DNA from: Nostoc sp. UHCC 0870
GTDB lineage: Bacteria > Cyanobacteriota > Cyanobacteriia > Cyanobacteriales > Nostocaceae
Assembly (NCBI RefSeq): GCF_022063185.1
Contig: NZ_CP091913.1
Span: 2,233,501 to 2,297,500 of the forward strand
Length of the DNA stretch: 64,000 nt
Direction: 5' to 3'
A model generated the notes under the pieces. It saw only the letters and a list, made by a program, of their open reading frames with translations. It did not search any database and had not been told where the DNA came from. Shown here piece after piece: positions 38,933-47,299 of this stretch. Position numbers and translations under genes: made by a program. The first letter of the stretch is position 1. Each line of letters begins with the position of its first letter.

Positions 38933-38945
38933 AAATATTGTGTGA

Positions 38946-39095
38946 TTTAAACCATAAGCTTGCCGCGCGTTAAGGCATAAACTTGCCGTTGACTAACCTC
39001 AAATACTAATTCTTTTGTAAGCTTGTTTCCACCTAAAAGCACAGCTTTCAAGCATAATATTGCCGGAATTGAAATTTTAAATCGTAAGATTGCCG
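38946..39095 (+). repeat. Four copies of a 20-bp direct repeat
   Basis: Consensus TTWAANCATAANNTTGCCG. Copies lie at 38946-38965, 38969-38988, 39046-39065 and 39076-39095; a degenerate fifth may lie near 39012-39030. All share the TTGCCG end and orientation. The last covers the in-frame TTG at 39090, which therefore is unlikely to be a start codon. The units could be protein-binding sites. Confidence 0.65.
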
Positions 39096-39167
39096 AAATT
39101 TGAACTGTCTGATATTATAGCTGTTCTGTCAGGTGCAACAGTGCTACTAACGGATAGTTTGCCAACT

Positions 39168-40355
39168 ATGCCAGAGTTTCCTTCGTCTGATGAGTTAGTA
39201 AAAATACTTGACCGTATCCTCGATGGTAGTCGAAATCAAAACGATATTAATTTACTACGGCAATATCTGAGGACAGTTGATGGTCAAAATCAGGTGCAGT
39301 TAGCAAATTACATTGTTAACCTTGCCGAAGGAAATGGAGTTCATATTGGCGATCGCATCACCTACCAAGGTATCGACGAAGAAACAAAGACCATTCTCCG
39401 CCAGTTACAAAAATTTCTCCAGGAAAGCCAAGTTTCGATTTCGTCTAATTGTTCTCCTCAAACCCCAACTAAAAAGTTTTTAGTCAACACTAATTCATAT
39501 AAGCCAGTTAGTCCACCACCCTCTGAGCTTAATATTTTCGAGTTTGAAGTGGTAACTGTAGACCATAAAGGAAAAGAAACAAAGTGTTACCGTACACAAA
39601 CTGAGTATTTTCTAGAAGACTTAGGAAATAGTGTTGTACTGGAAATGGTTTCCATTCCAGGTGGTAATTTTCCAATGGGTGCATCACGAGAGGAAGAAGC
39701 ATCACAAGAAGATGAACGTCCTCAACATTTAGTTAATATAAAACCCTTCTTTATGGGTAGATATTCTATTACCCAAAGACAGTGGAGAGCTATTGCAAAC
39801 CTCCCTAAAATAAACCACCACCTCAAACCCGACCCATCCTGTTTTCATGGCGATAATTTACCTGTAGAACGAGTTTCTTGGTATGATGCACTAGAGTTTT
39901 GTGAGCGACTGTCGCAGAAAACAGGAAAGCAATATCGCTTACCCAGTGAAGCTGAGTGGGAATATGCTTGTCGTGCTAGAACCTCAACGCCATTCCATTT
40001 TGGTCAAAAAATTACAGATAAATTAGCCAATTATTGCGGTAAAAACGACAATATAAATAGCGTTAATCGCCAATGTACAACAGAAGTTGGTAGTTTTCCA
40101 GCTAATACTTTTGGCTTATACGATATGCACGGTAATGTTTGGGAGTGGTGCGCTGATTATGAACACGATGACTATCAAGACGCACCATTAGATGGTAGTG
40201 CATGGGTAGATGATGGCAATGAAGAATATAGAATTTTGCGTGGTGGTTCTTGGGGTCATCCTGCAAATTTATGTCGTTCTACATCTCGCTTTTCTGAAGC
40301 TGCAACCACAAAGGACAAGCAAATTGGATTCCGGGTTGTCTGCTCTTTGATCTAA
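39168..40355 (+). CDS. Formylglycine-synthase-like protein with N-terminal EAD-like module
   Basis: The N-terminal 75 residues (DELVKILDRILDGSRNQND to VHIGDRITYQGIDEET) form a helical module like those in the proteins at 47300, 51537 and 54577 and resemble effector-associated domains (EADs). Residues about 150-395 have the FGE/SUMF1 fold: SIPGGNFPMGASREEEA, DERPQHLVNIKPFFMGRY, RLPSEAEWEYACRA, GLYDMHGNVWEWC and LRGGSWGHPANLCRST. The usual pair of catalytic Cys near the C terminus is not both present, so a ligand-binding role is as likely as catalysis. I start at ATG 39168; an in-frame TTG at 39090 lies inside repeats. FGE-EAD fusions occur in NTP-dependent conflict systems. Confidence 0.75.
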   Translation: MPEFPSSDELVKILDRILDGSRNQNDINLLRQYLRTVDGQNQVQLANYIVNLAEGNGVHIGDRITYQGIDEETKTILRQLQKFLQESQVSISSNCSPQTPTKKFLVNTNSYKPVSPPPSELNIFEFEVVTVDHKGKETKCYRTQTEYFLEDLGNSVVLEMVSIPGGNFPMGASREEEASQEDERPQHLVNIKPFFMGRYSITQRQWRAIANLPKINHHLKPDPSCFHGDNLPVERVSWYDALEFCERLSQKTGKQYRLPSEAEWEYACRARTSTPFHFGQKITDKLANYCGKNDNINSVNRQCTTEVGSFPANTFGLYDMHGNVWEWCADYEHDDYQDAPLDGSAWVDDGNEEYRILRGGSWGHPANLCRSTSRFSEAATTKDKQIGFRVVCSLI

Positions 40356-40365
40356 AAATTTTTGA

Positions 40366-43300
40366 CTATTGTGAAATTAATTGATAAATTTTTGCTTTTA
40401 TACTCTCAATCGACGATAAATCGGAAAATTGTACACTTGTTTCTTGGCGAATTTGAGGCTTAATATTTAACGATGTCCTGCCACATTGCGTTCTGTAAGG
40501 GTGAGAAAGCCAATTCCAAGTTCCTATAATAGCCAGTTTCGTATCACGTACCAAAATTCTTTCATTTGTTCCTCTACTTTCTATATGTTTTCCTTCTCCT
40601 AAGCGAATTAATTGTGAACCTGGATATTGTGAGAATAAATGTCTCAGCTTATTCTCAATTGTGGGATCATTATTATCATTCTCCTCGTTACCTTTGTTTC
40701 CGTAAACTACTGTTACTTTAACTCTTCTTTCTAAAACTGAAACAACCTCTTTACCAAACAGTTTTGATTCACTTCCCCTAATCCAAGGCGTGACAATTAT
40801 CAATTCTTCCTCTGCTTGGTCGATAGCTTCTCTAAAAATTCTTAAATGAGCGCAATCATAAACCGGAGTAGTACCAGGTTCTGCTTTAGGAATTTCTGCT
40901 GCTGATTTATACTCTAATACAACTCCATACTCTCGAATATGTTCAACAAGTTGCCGAGTCAGGTTTCCTTTTTCTAGTCTGTAAAGATTACCAACTAAAA
41001 TAAATAATTCTTTAGCTCTTGATACAGCAACATTTAAAAGATTTGGTCGTTTGTTAATCCAGTAAACATTATCTTGTGGTTGACATACTTTTGTAGATAG
41101 GATAATGACTTTTTTCTCAGAACCTTGAAAAGTGTGAACTGTGCCAACAGATTTTGAGTCTAATTGAGAGAATTTTTCTCTTAATTGTTCTCTCAACGCA
41201 GCAGCATGAAATTTAAAAGGTGAAATAACGCCTATATCTTCTACTGAGTAACCTTGTTTAACTAAATGCTCAATTATCTCACATACAGCAGTAACTTCTT
41301 CCTCATTAACATTATTGCGGATATTACCTTCAACATCATAAGCAATTAAGTGCGACTCTACTAAAGAATTGACTGGTTCTGTTTTGATTTCTAAATCATA
41401 GTCAGCAATAGCATTGCAATATTGAATAATACTAGGCTGACAACGGTAATGTTCTCTTAAAATAATTCCTTTACCTTTATCTTCTCCTTCTCCAGTTGCT
41501 CCAGCAGCGCGGTGATAAGCCGTAGCACTATACTCCTCTTCTGGACTATAACGATGGTAATCAATGTCTGTTAATCCTCTATTAATAAACGCTGTTTGGC
41601 GATAATCTTCACGTCTTTGATTGCTCAAAGTAATAATAGGTTCAATTTGTAGAGGATCACCAACAATAATAGCTTTGCGCGATCGCACTAATAACGGAAA
41701 AGCCTTATGCTGGTCAATCATTCCCGCTTCGTCTATGATTGTGCGGTCAACACATTCCTCAATCCAAGGAATCATTTTGCGGATTGAAAGTAATGTGCAA
41801 GTGATTACCGGAAAAATCAAGCTGAGATTTTTAATATGCTCATCTAGGTTTTCCGCAATCTTATATTTCGACTTCCAATCTCCTGAAATAAGACTACAAT
41901 AAATTTCTAGAGTTGGTTTGATGTTATATTTGTTGTAGAGTGCTTGTTGAATAAGAAACTCACGCGATAGCTTAAATAGGTCTTTTTGCTTGTCATGAAA
42001 TTTCTGGTGAAATGAGGTATAAAAATTTTCTGGTGGATTAGCCAAGCTAATCTCTAATAACTGGAATTCCTTCAAAGCATCTTCCATCTGCTGATTTATC
42101 TGGTCTCTGTCTTTATATTTTTCCTCTAATCTTTTTTGTACATTTTTTAACTCACCTGCTTCATTTATTCTTTCTCTAACTAAGCCTGCTTTTTGAATTA
42201 AATCAGCGCGATTGGTAGGTGGTTCTATAGGGAAAATAGTTGTAGATGTTTGTTCTATAGCTGATTTACAAGCTGAATTTAGCTCACGCAAAATACGTTC
42301 TTCCGTTTTCCCAGTCAACCAACGCCAAAAGCGAACCCACCAATTTAATCTGCTTTCCGATAGAAGTGATTCAGCCTTATTAAAATGCTTTTCTATGATG
42401 TTATACGCTTGTATTGGTAGTTGATTGTACTGTGATAAATCTCTGGCTCGTTGCTGAAAAGGAATTAAGGTTGAGAGAATTTCGTCTAAATTCTGTTGCA
42501 GCCTTTGAATCTGTTGTGAAAGATGTTTATGTCTTTGTTTATCTAAATCCCACTGTTGGCTTAATTTTAAATATCTAGACTCTTCTGCTAACAATTCTTC
42601 TTTAATCTGTTGAATTTTTCGTTTTAATAAATTATTTAGTTGCTCATCAAATTGATTCTTTTGTAAAAAATCAATAGCTTGTCGTAATTTTGCACTAGCT
42701 CCATTAGCTGATCCAATATTATCTTTGTTTCCACCTTTGAGATAAAATAAATCGTTTTTTAAAAATTCATCTAGCTTTTCAATAACATTATCAACTGCTT
42801 TATTATTCGTGCTGCTAACTACTGTTAGGTTATTGATATCCTGACCAATTTCAATTAAACTGAGTGCGCGTTTAACTACCTGTTGAGCAATAACATGAAG
42901 AATCAGAGTAGTTTTACCCGAACCAGGCGGGCCTTGTACAGCTGTTATCGGTTCACTTTGAGCGTGTTTGAGTGCTGTGGATTGTGAATTAGTCGGTGGA
43001 TGAGGAGTTGGGAAAGCTCCTATGTAGATAACTTCTTGTTTTGCAGGCTTAGGTTCACCAAACAAATATTCAAACCCAGGATGTCCTTTTGAGCAATTTT
43101 TTGAGCCTGATTTAATCTCTTTTAAGTCTCGCCGGAGATTAGCAGAGTATCCACTTCCTTTAAATTCAAATAAATATGGTTGTGGTTTAATTTCTTTGAT
43201 CTGATGTGAGTAAGGTACACTAACTGACTTCATCCAATCTTCATAAGTAGTCTCTAAGTCTAGTCCGAAGGTAGAGTTTAGCAAATTCCTCAACCCATGT

Positions 43301-43737
43301 TGAGTGTTCAGTTGCTCTCGTTCTTCATCATCAAGTTTTAGAAACTTCGCTAAATTTTCTCCTGCTTCTATTAAATTGAGGTTGTCAATACTCCATCCCT
43401 GTGGTTGATGTTTTCCTTGAAGAACAGATGTTACATCTAAGCTAAATAAAGGACGAAGATAAGATTTTCCGTCTTCTTGAGTACGAATTGAAGGGAAAGA
43501 TAGTACCCAAATCTCATCCTCTTGACTTTGCTTTTTTGTAGTAACTGTTCGGGACAATTCTAAAAAGGTAGATTGCTCAATAAATATGTCATTACCTTTT
43601 AAGCTTATACCATGCAGCTTTAATGGATTTTTACCTATTTCTATTCCTGCTTTGCTGTAATCATCTAAAGCAACATAGTCTAACCAAGCGTTGAGAATAG
43701 CATCTACCTTACTAGCTACGTTCAAAACTACCTCCAA
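40366..43737 (-). CDS. UPF1-like helicase fused to PLD domain, Mokosh type II-like
   Basis: 1123 aa. Residues about 250-960 hold an SF1B helicase core: GPPGSGKTTLILHV (Walker A), IIDEAGMIDQ (Walker B), VGDPLQIEPI, REHYRCQPSIIQYC, GTVHTFQGSEKKVII and LNVAVSRAKELFILVG. Between motifs I and II lies a 300-residue coiled-coil insertion. The C-terminal 170 residues match a phospholipase D-type domain (EELIIVTPWIRG, then ERILVRDTKLAIIGTWNWLS). In the usual HxKxxxxD motif the His appears to be Asn and the Lys Arg, so nuclease activity is doubtful. Fusions of a COG1112-type helicase with PLD are the mark of the type II Mokosh anti-phage system. It converges on the FGE gene, 10 bases away. Confidence 0.75.
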   Translation of the reverse strand: MEVVLNVASKVDAILNAWLDYVALDDYSKAGIEIGKNPLKLHGISLKGNDIFIEQSTFLELSRTVTTKKQSQEDEIWVLSFPSIRTQEDGKSYLRPLFSLDVTSVLQGKHQPQGWSIDNLNLIEAGENLAKFLKLDDEEREQLNTQHGLRNLLNSTFGLDLETTYEDWMKSVSVPYSHQIKEIKPQPYLFEFKGSGYSANLRRDLKEIKSGSKNCSKGHPGFEYLFGEPKPAKQEVIYIGAFPTPHPPTNSQSTALKHAQSEPITAVQGPPGSGKTTLILHVIAQQVVKRALSLIEIGQDINNLTVVSSTNNKAVDNVIEKLDEFLKNDLFYLKGGNKDNIGSANGASAKLRQAIDFLQKNQFDEQLNNLLKRKIQQIKEELLAEESRYLKLSQQWDLDKQRHKHLSQQIQRLQQNLDEILSTLIPFQQRARDLSQYNQLPIQAYNIIEKHFNKAESLLSESRLNWWVRFWRWLTGKTEERILRELNSACKSAIEQTSTTIFPIEPPTNRADLIQKAGLVRERINEAGELKNVQKRLEEKYKDRDQINQQMEDALKEFQLLEISLANPPENFYTSFHQKFHDKQKDLFKLSREFLIQQALYNKYNIKPTLEIYCSLISGDWKSKYKIAENLDEHIKNLSLIFPVITCTLLSIRKMIPWIEECVDRTIIDEAGMIDQHKAFPLLVRSRKAIIVGDPLQIEPIITLSNQRREDYRQTAFINRGLTDIDYHRYSPEEEYSATAYHRAAGATGEGEDKGKGIILREHYRCQPSIIQYCNAIADYDLEIKTEPVNSLVESHLIAYDVEGNIRNNVNEEEVTAVCEIIEHLVKQGYSVEDIGVISPFKFHAAALREQLREKFSQLDSKSVGTVHTFQGSEKKVIILSTKVCQPQDNVYWINKRPNLLNVAVSRAKELFILVGNLYRLEKGNLTRQLVEHIREYGVVLEYKSAAEIPKAEPGTTPVYDCAHLRIFREAIDQAEEELIIVTPWIRGSESKLFGKEVVSVLERRVKVTVVYGNKGNEENDNNDPTIENKLRHLFSQYPGSQLIRLGEGKHIESRGTNERILVRDTKLAIIGTWNWLSHPYRTQCGRTSLNIKPQIRQETSVQFSDLSSIESIKAKIYQLISQ

Positions 43738-43929
43738 GTTACTGTACTGGCTTTAGCGTTGCATTATCCCTTTACTTAGATGCTAAGGTAATTTGTTACA
43801 CAAAAAATGTTTAAACTTATACAATTTGGTTAAAATGCTTAAATCAGCAAGCAATGTTTACAACGGGCTACGCCTACGCACCTTTGAGCTAAAATCAAAC
43901 TACTCATCGATTAACTTTCTGGCACTGCC

Positions 43930-44184
43930 ATGAGCATCTCTCAGCCACCGAAACTATCCTGTCTGCCAACAAAGCTACCCATTGATGGTGCAGTGCGGAT
44001 TGATTTAGAGGAAGGTATCCCAGTTTTTCGAGCATCCAGCACTGTCCAAAGTCGCGTTGAAGAACTATTGGCAAAACTGCAAGCAACTTCACTGAGTACA
44101 GAAGAAGAACAAGAACTTGATTGCTACGAAGAAATTGATGATTATTTAAGCTTTGTCAATCGTACAATTCGTAATTTAACCTGA
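43930..44184 (+). CDS. Small partner of the HNH gene, 3' end cut by IS982-type element
   Basis: 84 aa as read now: MSISQPPKLSCLPTKLPIDG, VFRASSTVQSRVEELLAKLQ, and an acidic helix ending YLSFVNRTIRNL, then T from the element and a stop inside it. Removing the element and one 7-base target copy restores nine codons (SLASTQPAS) and a TAA at 45205-45207. The HNH start codon GTG then follows after three bases. So the ancestral product had 92 aa, and the pair was an operon. Function unknown; a toxin-antitoxin type relationship is possible but has no direct support. Confidence 0.7.
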   Translation: MSISQPPKLSCLPTKLPIDGAVRIDLEEGIPVFRASSTVQSRVEELLAKLQATSLSTEEEQELDCYEEIDDYLSFVNRTIRNLT

Positions 44185-45170
44185 GTTCGGGATAAGGAAA
44201 AGGACAGGTAGTAAGCTGAAAATAACAACAAATCCAGCAGCCTGTCCTATGTTTAGTTTAGATGCTTTGTTCTGTCATGTAGATGATTTCTGTAAAGCGT
44301 TTGAAGCGCAATGGCACAAAAAATTGTTAAATCATGGAGGAATAAAACGTTTTCGTGCTAAAAGCTTATGTTTAAGTGAAATCATGACAATTATCATCGC
44401 TTTTCATCAAAATCACTACCGGAATTTCAAGCATTTTTATTTAAATCAAGTGAAACAACAGTGGAGTTCTGCATTTCCAGGTCTTCCTTCTTATCAACGA
44501 TTTATTGAATGGATGCCATCAACCTTGATACCTTTGTGTGTCTATCTGAAGCATTGTTTTGGACAATGTACAGGTATCGGTTTTATCGATTCAACTTGCT
44601 TGAAGGTATGTCATAATCGTCGGATTTCTAGGCATAAGGTGTTTGAAGGTTTAGCCGCTCGTGGCAAGACTTCTGTGGATTGGTTTTTTGGTTTTAAGCT
44701 GCATCTGGTCGTCAATGAGTTTGGTCAACTCTTAAATGTATCTCTGACTCCTGGTAATGTCGATGACCGTCAACCAGTACCCGATTTACTGAGTGGTCTG
44801 TTTGGCAAAATATTTGCCGATAGAGGTTATGTTTCACAAAAACTTGCTTCTCAACTTTTACAAGACTTCGGAATTGAATTTTTTGCCAAACCCCGTCGCA
44901 ATATGAAGAATAAGCTAATGCGTCTTCATGACAAGCTTTTGTCCCGTAAACGCTCAATTATTGAGACGATTAATGACCAACTCAAAAATATTTCTCAAAT
45001 TGAGCATTCCAGACATCGATAGCGAAGCGGTAGCCGGTACCCCGGCGTCAGCCCTGTTAATTTTTGCGTTAACGTTCTTTGCGGATTAATCGCTTATTGT
45101 CATCAACCTAAGAAACCTAGCCTTCAACTGGAGTGGCTTTTACCTCCTTATCTTTAACCCGAACTCAGGT
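44179..45170 (+). mobile_element. IS982-family insertion sequence (992 bp)
   Basis: The ends are inverted repeats starting ACCTGAGTTCGGG (44179 on; complement ending at 45170). A 7-base target duplication TAATTTA flanks it (44172-44178 and 45171-45177). It inserted in the same orientation as its host gene, nine codons before that gene's stop. The clean duplication and its exact ends point to a fairly recent insertion. Confidence 0.92.
44249..45157 (+). pseudogene. IS982-family transposase with premature stop
   Basis: The frame is open for 257 codons. Sequence matches IS982 transposases: GIGFIDSTCLKVCHNRRI (Asp), FADRGYVSQKLA (Asp) and RSIIETINDQLKNISQIEHS (Glu of DDE). A TAG at 45020 ends it. 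Past that stop the same frame goes on with the usual family C terminus (from CCT at 45053 to TAA at 45155). A 30-base insert between HSRH and S-P, rich in repeat-like GCGAAGCGGTAGCCGGTACC, brings the TAG. The intact enzyme would have about 292 aa. All three catalytic residues lie before the stop, so partial activity cannot be excluded. Confidence 0.85.
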
Positions 45171-45210
45171 TAATTTATCCCTTGCGTCAACTCAGCCAGC
45201 ATCCTAAATT

Positions 45211-45675
45211 GTGTCCTCTCGTAGTAAAATCCCTGAAGCTACCCAAAAGCAGGTACGTCAACGAGCCAAGTACCTATGTGAGTATTGCCATGCCTCTGAA
45301 CAATGGCAGTATGTACAGTTCACCGTAGATCATGTTATACCCTTGTCATTAGGTGGAACAGATAATTTGGAAAATCTGGCGTTGGCTTGCTTTCACTGCA
45401 ATCGCAGAAAGACAAATCGGCTGACAGCAACTGACCCTCTATCTGGAGAAGAAGTTTCATTATTTAATCCACGACAGTGTAACTGGAGTGAGCATTTTAT
45501 TTGGTCTGCCGATGGACTATTAATTGTGGGTTTGACAGCTACAGGACGAGCGACAGTCACCGCATTAACTTTGAACCGGGAACGGGTGATCAATATTCGT
45601 GAAGCTGATAAAGAAATAGGTCGGCATCCACCAATGGATGATCCTATGCAAACAACATTTGAGCAAGGCGGATAG
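45211..45675 (+). CDS. HNH endonuclease
   Basis: 154 aa, starting with GTG. The HNH fold is clear: QRAKYLCEYCHASEQWQYV (first CxxC), FTVDHVIPLSLGGTDNLENL (the D-H core), and ALACFHCNRRKTNRL (second CxxC and the final His/Asn). The C-terminal 60 residues are a conserved extension. It would cut DNA. It belonged to a two-gene operon with the small protein at 43930 before an IS came between; it now may depend on the IS or on an internal promoter. It precedes a retron by about 50 bases. Confidence 0.88.
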   Translation: MSSRSKIPEATQKQVRQRAKYLCEYCHASEQWQYVQFTVDHVIPLSLGGTDNLENLALACFHCNRRKTNRLTATDPLSGEEVSLFNPRQCNWSEHFIWSADGLLIVGLTATGRATVTALTLNRERVINIREADKEIGRHPPMDDPMQTTFEQGG

Positions 45676-45706
45676 GAAATAGCTTCACAGATGCTTTCGT
45701 TTCTGC

Positions 45707-45716
45707 TTGTTATACT
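45707..45716 (+). promoter_or_regulatory. Extended -10 promoter for the retron RNA
   Basis: TTGTTATACT holds an extended -10 (TGnTATACT). A start six or seven bases on (45722-45724) would fall on the first base of arm a1. No good -35 is seen, which is usual with an extended -10. Confidence 0.45.
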
Positions 45717-45722
45717 ACAGAT

Positions 45723-45870
45723 GAGGGTAATGTGCATCACATTGTAGGTAAAATTACCTTGCAATCTGGCTGGTGGATCGCCATCCATGTATTAAGTTCA
45801 ATCTCAATTTATTGTTGGTGAACTCGATGTTCACGAAGGTGTAACCTCATAAATGTGATGCTCAACCCTC
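45723..45870 (+). ncRNA. Candidate retron msr-msd RNA
   Basis: Between the HNH gene and the RT gene, two distant segments are complementary: GAGGGT...GCATCACATT (45723-45728 and 45734-45743) with AATGTGATGC...ACCCTC (45852-45861 and 45865-45870), 16 pairs around a small internal loop. This equals the a1/a2 arms of a retron transcript. Directly inside a1 is GTAGG, a possible branching G. Inner hairpins are AGGTAA / TTACCT (45746-45759) and GTGAAC / GTTCAC (45818-45823 and 45829-45834). Total about 148 nt, ending 81 bases before the RT start. Assignment of msr and msd borders is not possible by eye. Confidence 0.6.
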
Positions 45871-45951
45871 TTTTAATTTTGATTAAAACTTAATTTGTTT
45901 ATTACTTTATTTGAACAAAAGTAGTAAATGAAATTGAAAAAAGGTAAATAA

Positions 45952-47259
45952 ATGTCAGTTAATCAAGGTGAGTCTTCTGACGACAGCTATGAAATTGATG
46001 AAGACATAGAGCAACAACTAAATAGGTGGTGGCGGGAAGCAAACGATTTAGAGAATGATTATTGGTATAGGCAAAAACAATTACAAGGTAAAAATACAAG
46101 AAATAAACAAGGAAAGGAGAAATTATTAGAGAAATACTATTTACCTCAATGTAACTCTTTCAGAGAAATATCAAAGTTAATAAATATTGATTTAGCAGAT
46201 TTACGATTATTAGTTTTTTCGCCTAAGCAAGATGCAGCCACAAAGCACCATTATATTCTTTTTTATATTCCGAAAAAAACAGGTGGAGAAAGAATAATTT
46301 CTGCTCCAAGTCAGAATTTAAAGAATGTACAGTATTGGATTCTAAAAAATATTTTAAAAAAGCTTGAGCCTTCTCTTCATGATGCTGCTCACGGTTTTCG
46401 TAACAGCGAAATAATAAAAGAAAAACATACAATAAATATAAAATTCTTCATAACACAAATTTTAAAGGCAAAATATATCAGTATCTTCTATAAATTTAGG
46501 TTGATATTGAAATTGATAATCTATGCAATTGCTTTGCCTGAACTAATTCAGTATCCAAAATTTGGTAAACGCCGCTCAATTGTAACGAATGCAGAGCCTC
46601 ATGTAGGGGCAGATGTAATTATTAATGTAGATATTAAAGACTTTTTCCATTCTATCTCTTATAAACGTGTAAAAGGTCTTTTTAGGTCTTTTGGATATTC
46701 AGAATCAGCATCAACAATCTTTGCTTTACTGTGTACTGTCACTTTTGTGAACCATCGTAGTTATCTACCGCAGGGTGCGCCAACTAGCCCTATGATTACG
46801 AATCTAATATGTCGCCGTCTCGATCGAAGATTGACTCACATGGCTGAAAGTTTTGGATTTCGTTATACGCGCTATGCTGATGACTTAACCTTTTCTTCTT
46901 CTGATGAGAGTGTATGCAATATAGGAAAAGTTTTAAGGCATACAGAGGGGATTGTAAAGCATGAAGGGTTTGAAATTAATAGAGATAAAACCCAAATTAT
47001 GCGTAAATCTAATAGATTAGAGGTTACTGGGATTGTAGTCAACAGCAAACCTAGTATTTCGAGAGAGAAGTTGAAACGTTTTCGTGCAACTCTTTATCAA
47101 ATTGAGAAAGATGGTTTAGAAGGTAAGTTCTGGGGTAACTCAACAGATGTTATGTCTTCAATTCAAGGTTTTGCAAATTTTGTTTACATGGTTGACCCCC
47201 AAAAAGGAGCTAAATTTCGAGACCAGATACGTATTATAAAAGAAAAATATAAATGTTGA
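45952..47259 (+). CDS. Retron reverse transcriptase
   Basis: 435 aa. The RT motifs are in order: HGFR at 147-150, INVDIKDFFHSI (RT3), LPQGAPTSPMITNL (RT4), YADD at 308-311 (RT5) and INRDKTQI (RT6). Two retron marks are present: NAxxH as NAEPH at 213-217 and VTG at 358-360 (LEVTGIVVNSKPSI). The first 90 residues are an extension rich in charged residues. Between HGFR and RRSIVTNA, which normally lie only a few residues apart, there are about 55 extra residues with a hydrophobic Tyr/Ile/Leu-rich part. A candidate msr-msd is directly upstream. No known retron effector is fused or clearly adjacent. Confidence 0.88.
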   Translation: MSVNQGESSDDSYEIDEDIEQQLNRWWREANDLENDYWYRQKQLQGKNTRNKQGKEKLLEKYYLPQCNSFREISKLINIDLADLRLLVFSPKQDAATKHHYILFYIPKKTGGERIISAPSQNLKNVQYWILKNILKKLEPSLHDAAHGFRNSEIIKEKHTINIKFFITQILKAKYISIFYKFRLILKLIIYAIALPELIQYPKFGKRRSIVTNAEPHVGADVIINVDIKDFFHSISYKRVKGLFRSFGYSESASTIFALLCTVTFVNHRSYLPQGAPTSPMITNLICRRLDRRLTHMAESFGFRYTRYADDLTFSSSDESVCNIGKVLRHTEGIVKHEGFEINRDKTQIMRKSNRLEVTGIVVNSKPSISREKLKRFRATLYQIEKDGLEGKFWGNSTDVMSSIQGFANFVYMVDPQKGAKFRDQIRIIKEKYKC

Positions 47260-47271
47260 TTACTAAAGTTA

Positions 47272-47296
47272 AATAAAAATTTAAAAAATTTTTATT
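47272..47296. terminator. AT-only inverted repeat between convergent genes
   Basis: AATAAAAATT / AATTTTTATT pair around five bases. It occupies the 40-base gap between the RT and NACHT genes. Weak in stability, but T-runs exist on either strand. Confidence 0.4.
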
Positions 47297-47299
47297 ATG

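Noticed and set aside
38946..39095. Four direct repeats considered as a CRISPR array
   Set aside because: Spacing of 3, 57 and 10 bases between units is irregular, and the units vary too much.
39090..39167. TTG start that would lengthen the FGE-like protein by 26 residues
   Set aside because: It lies within the fourth 20-bp repeat and has no ribosome site; the ATG at 39168 begins at the conserved module.
45393..45788. 131-codon minus-strand frame across the HNH gene and retron RNA
   Set aside because: It covers a clear HNH gene on the other strand and has no family likeness.
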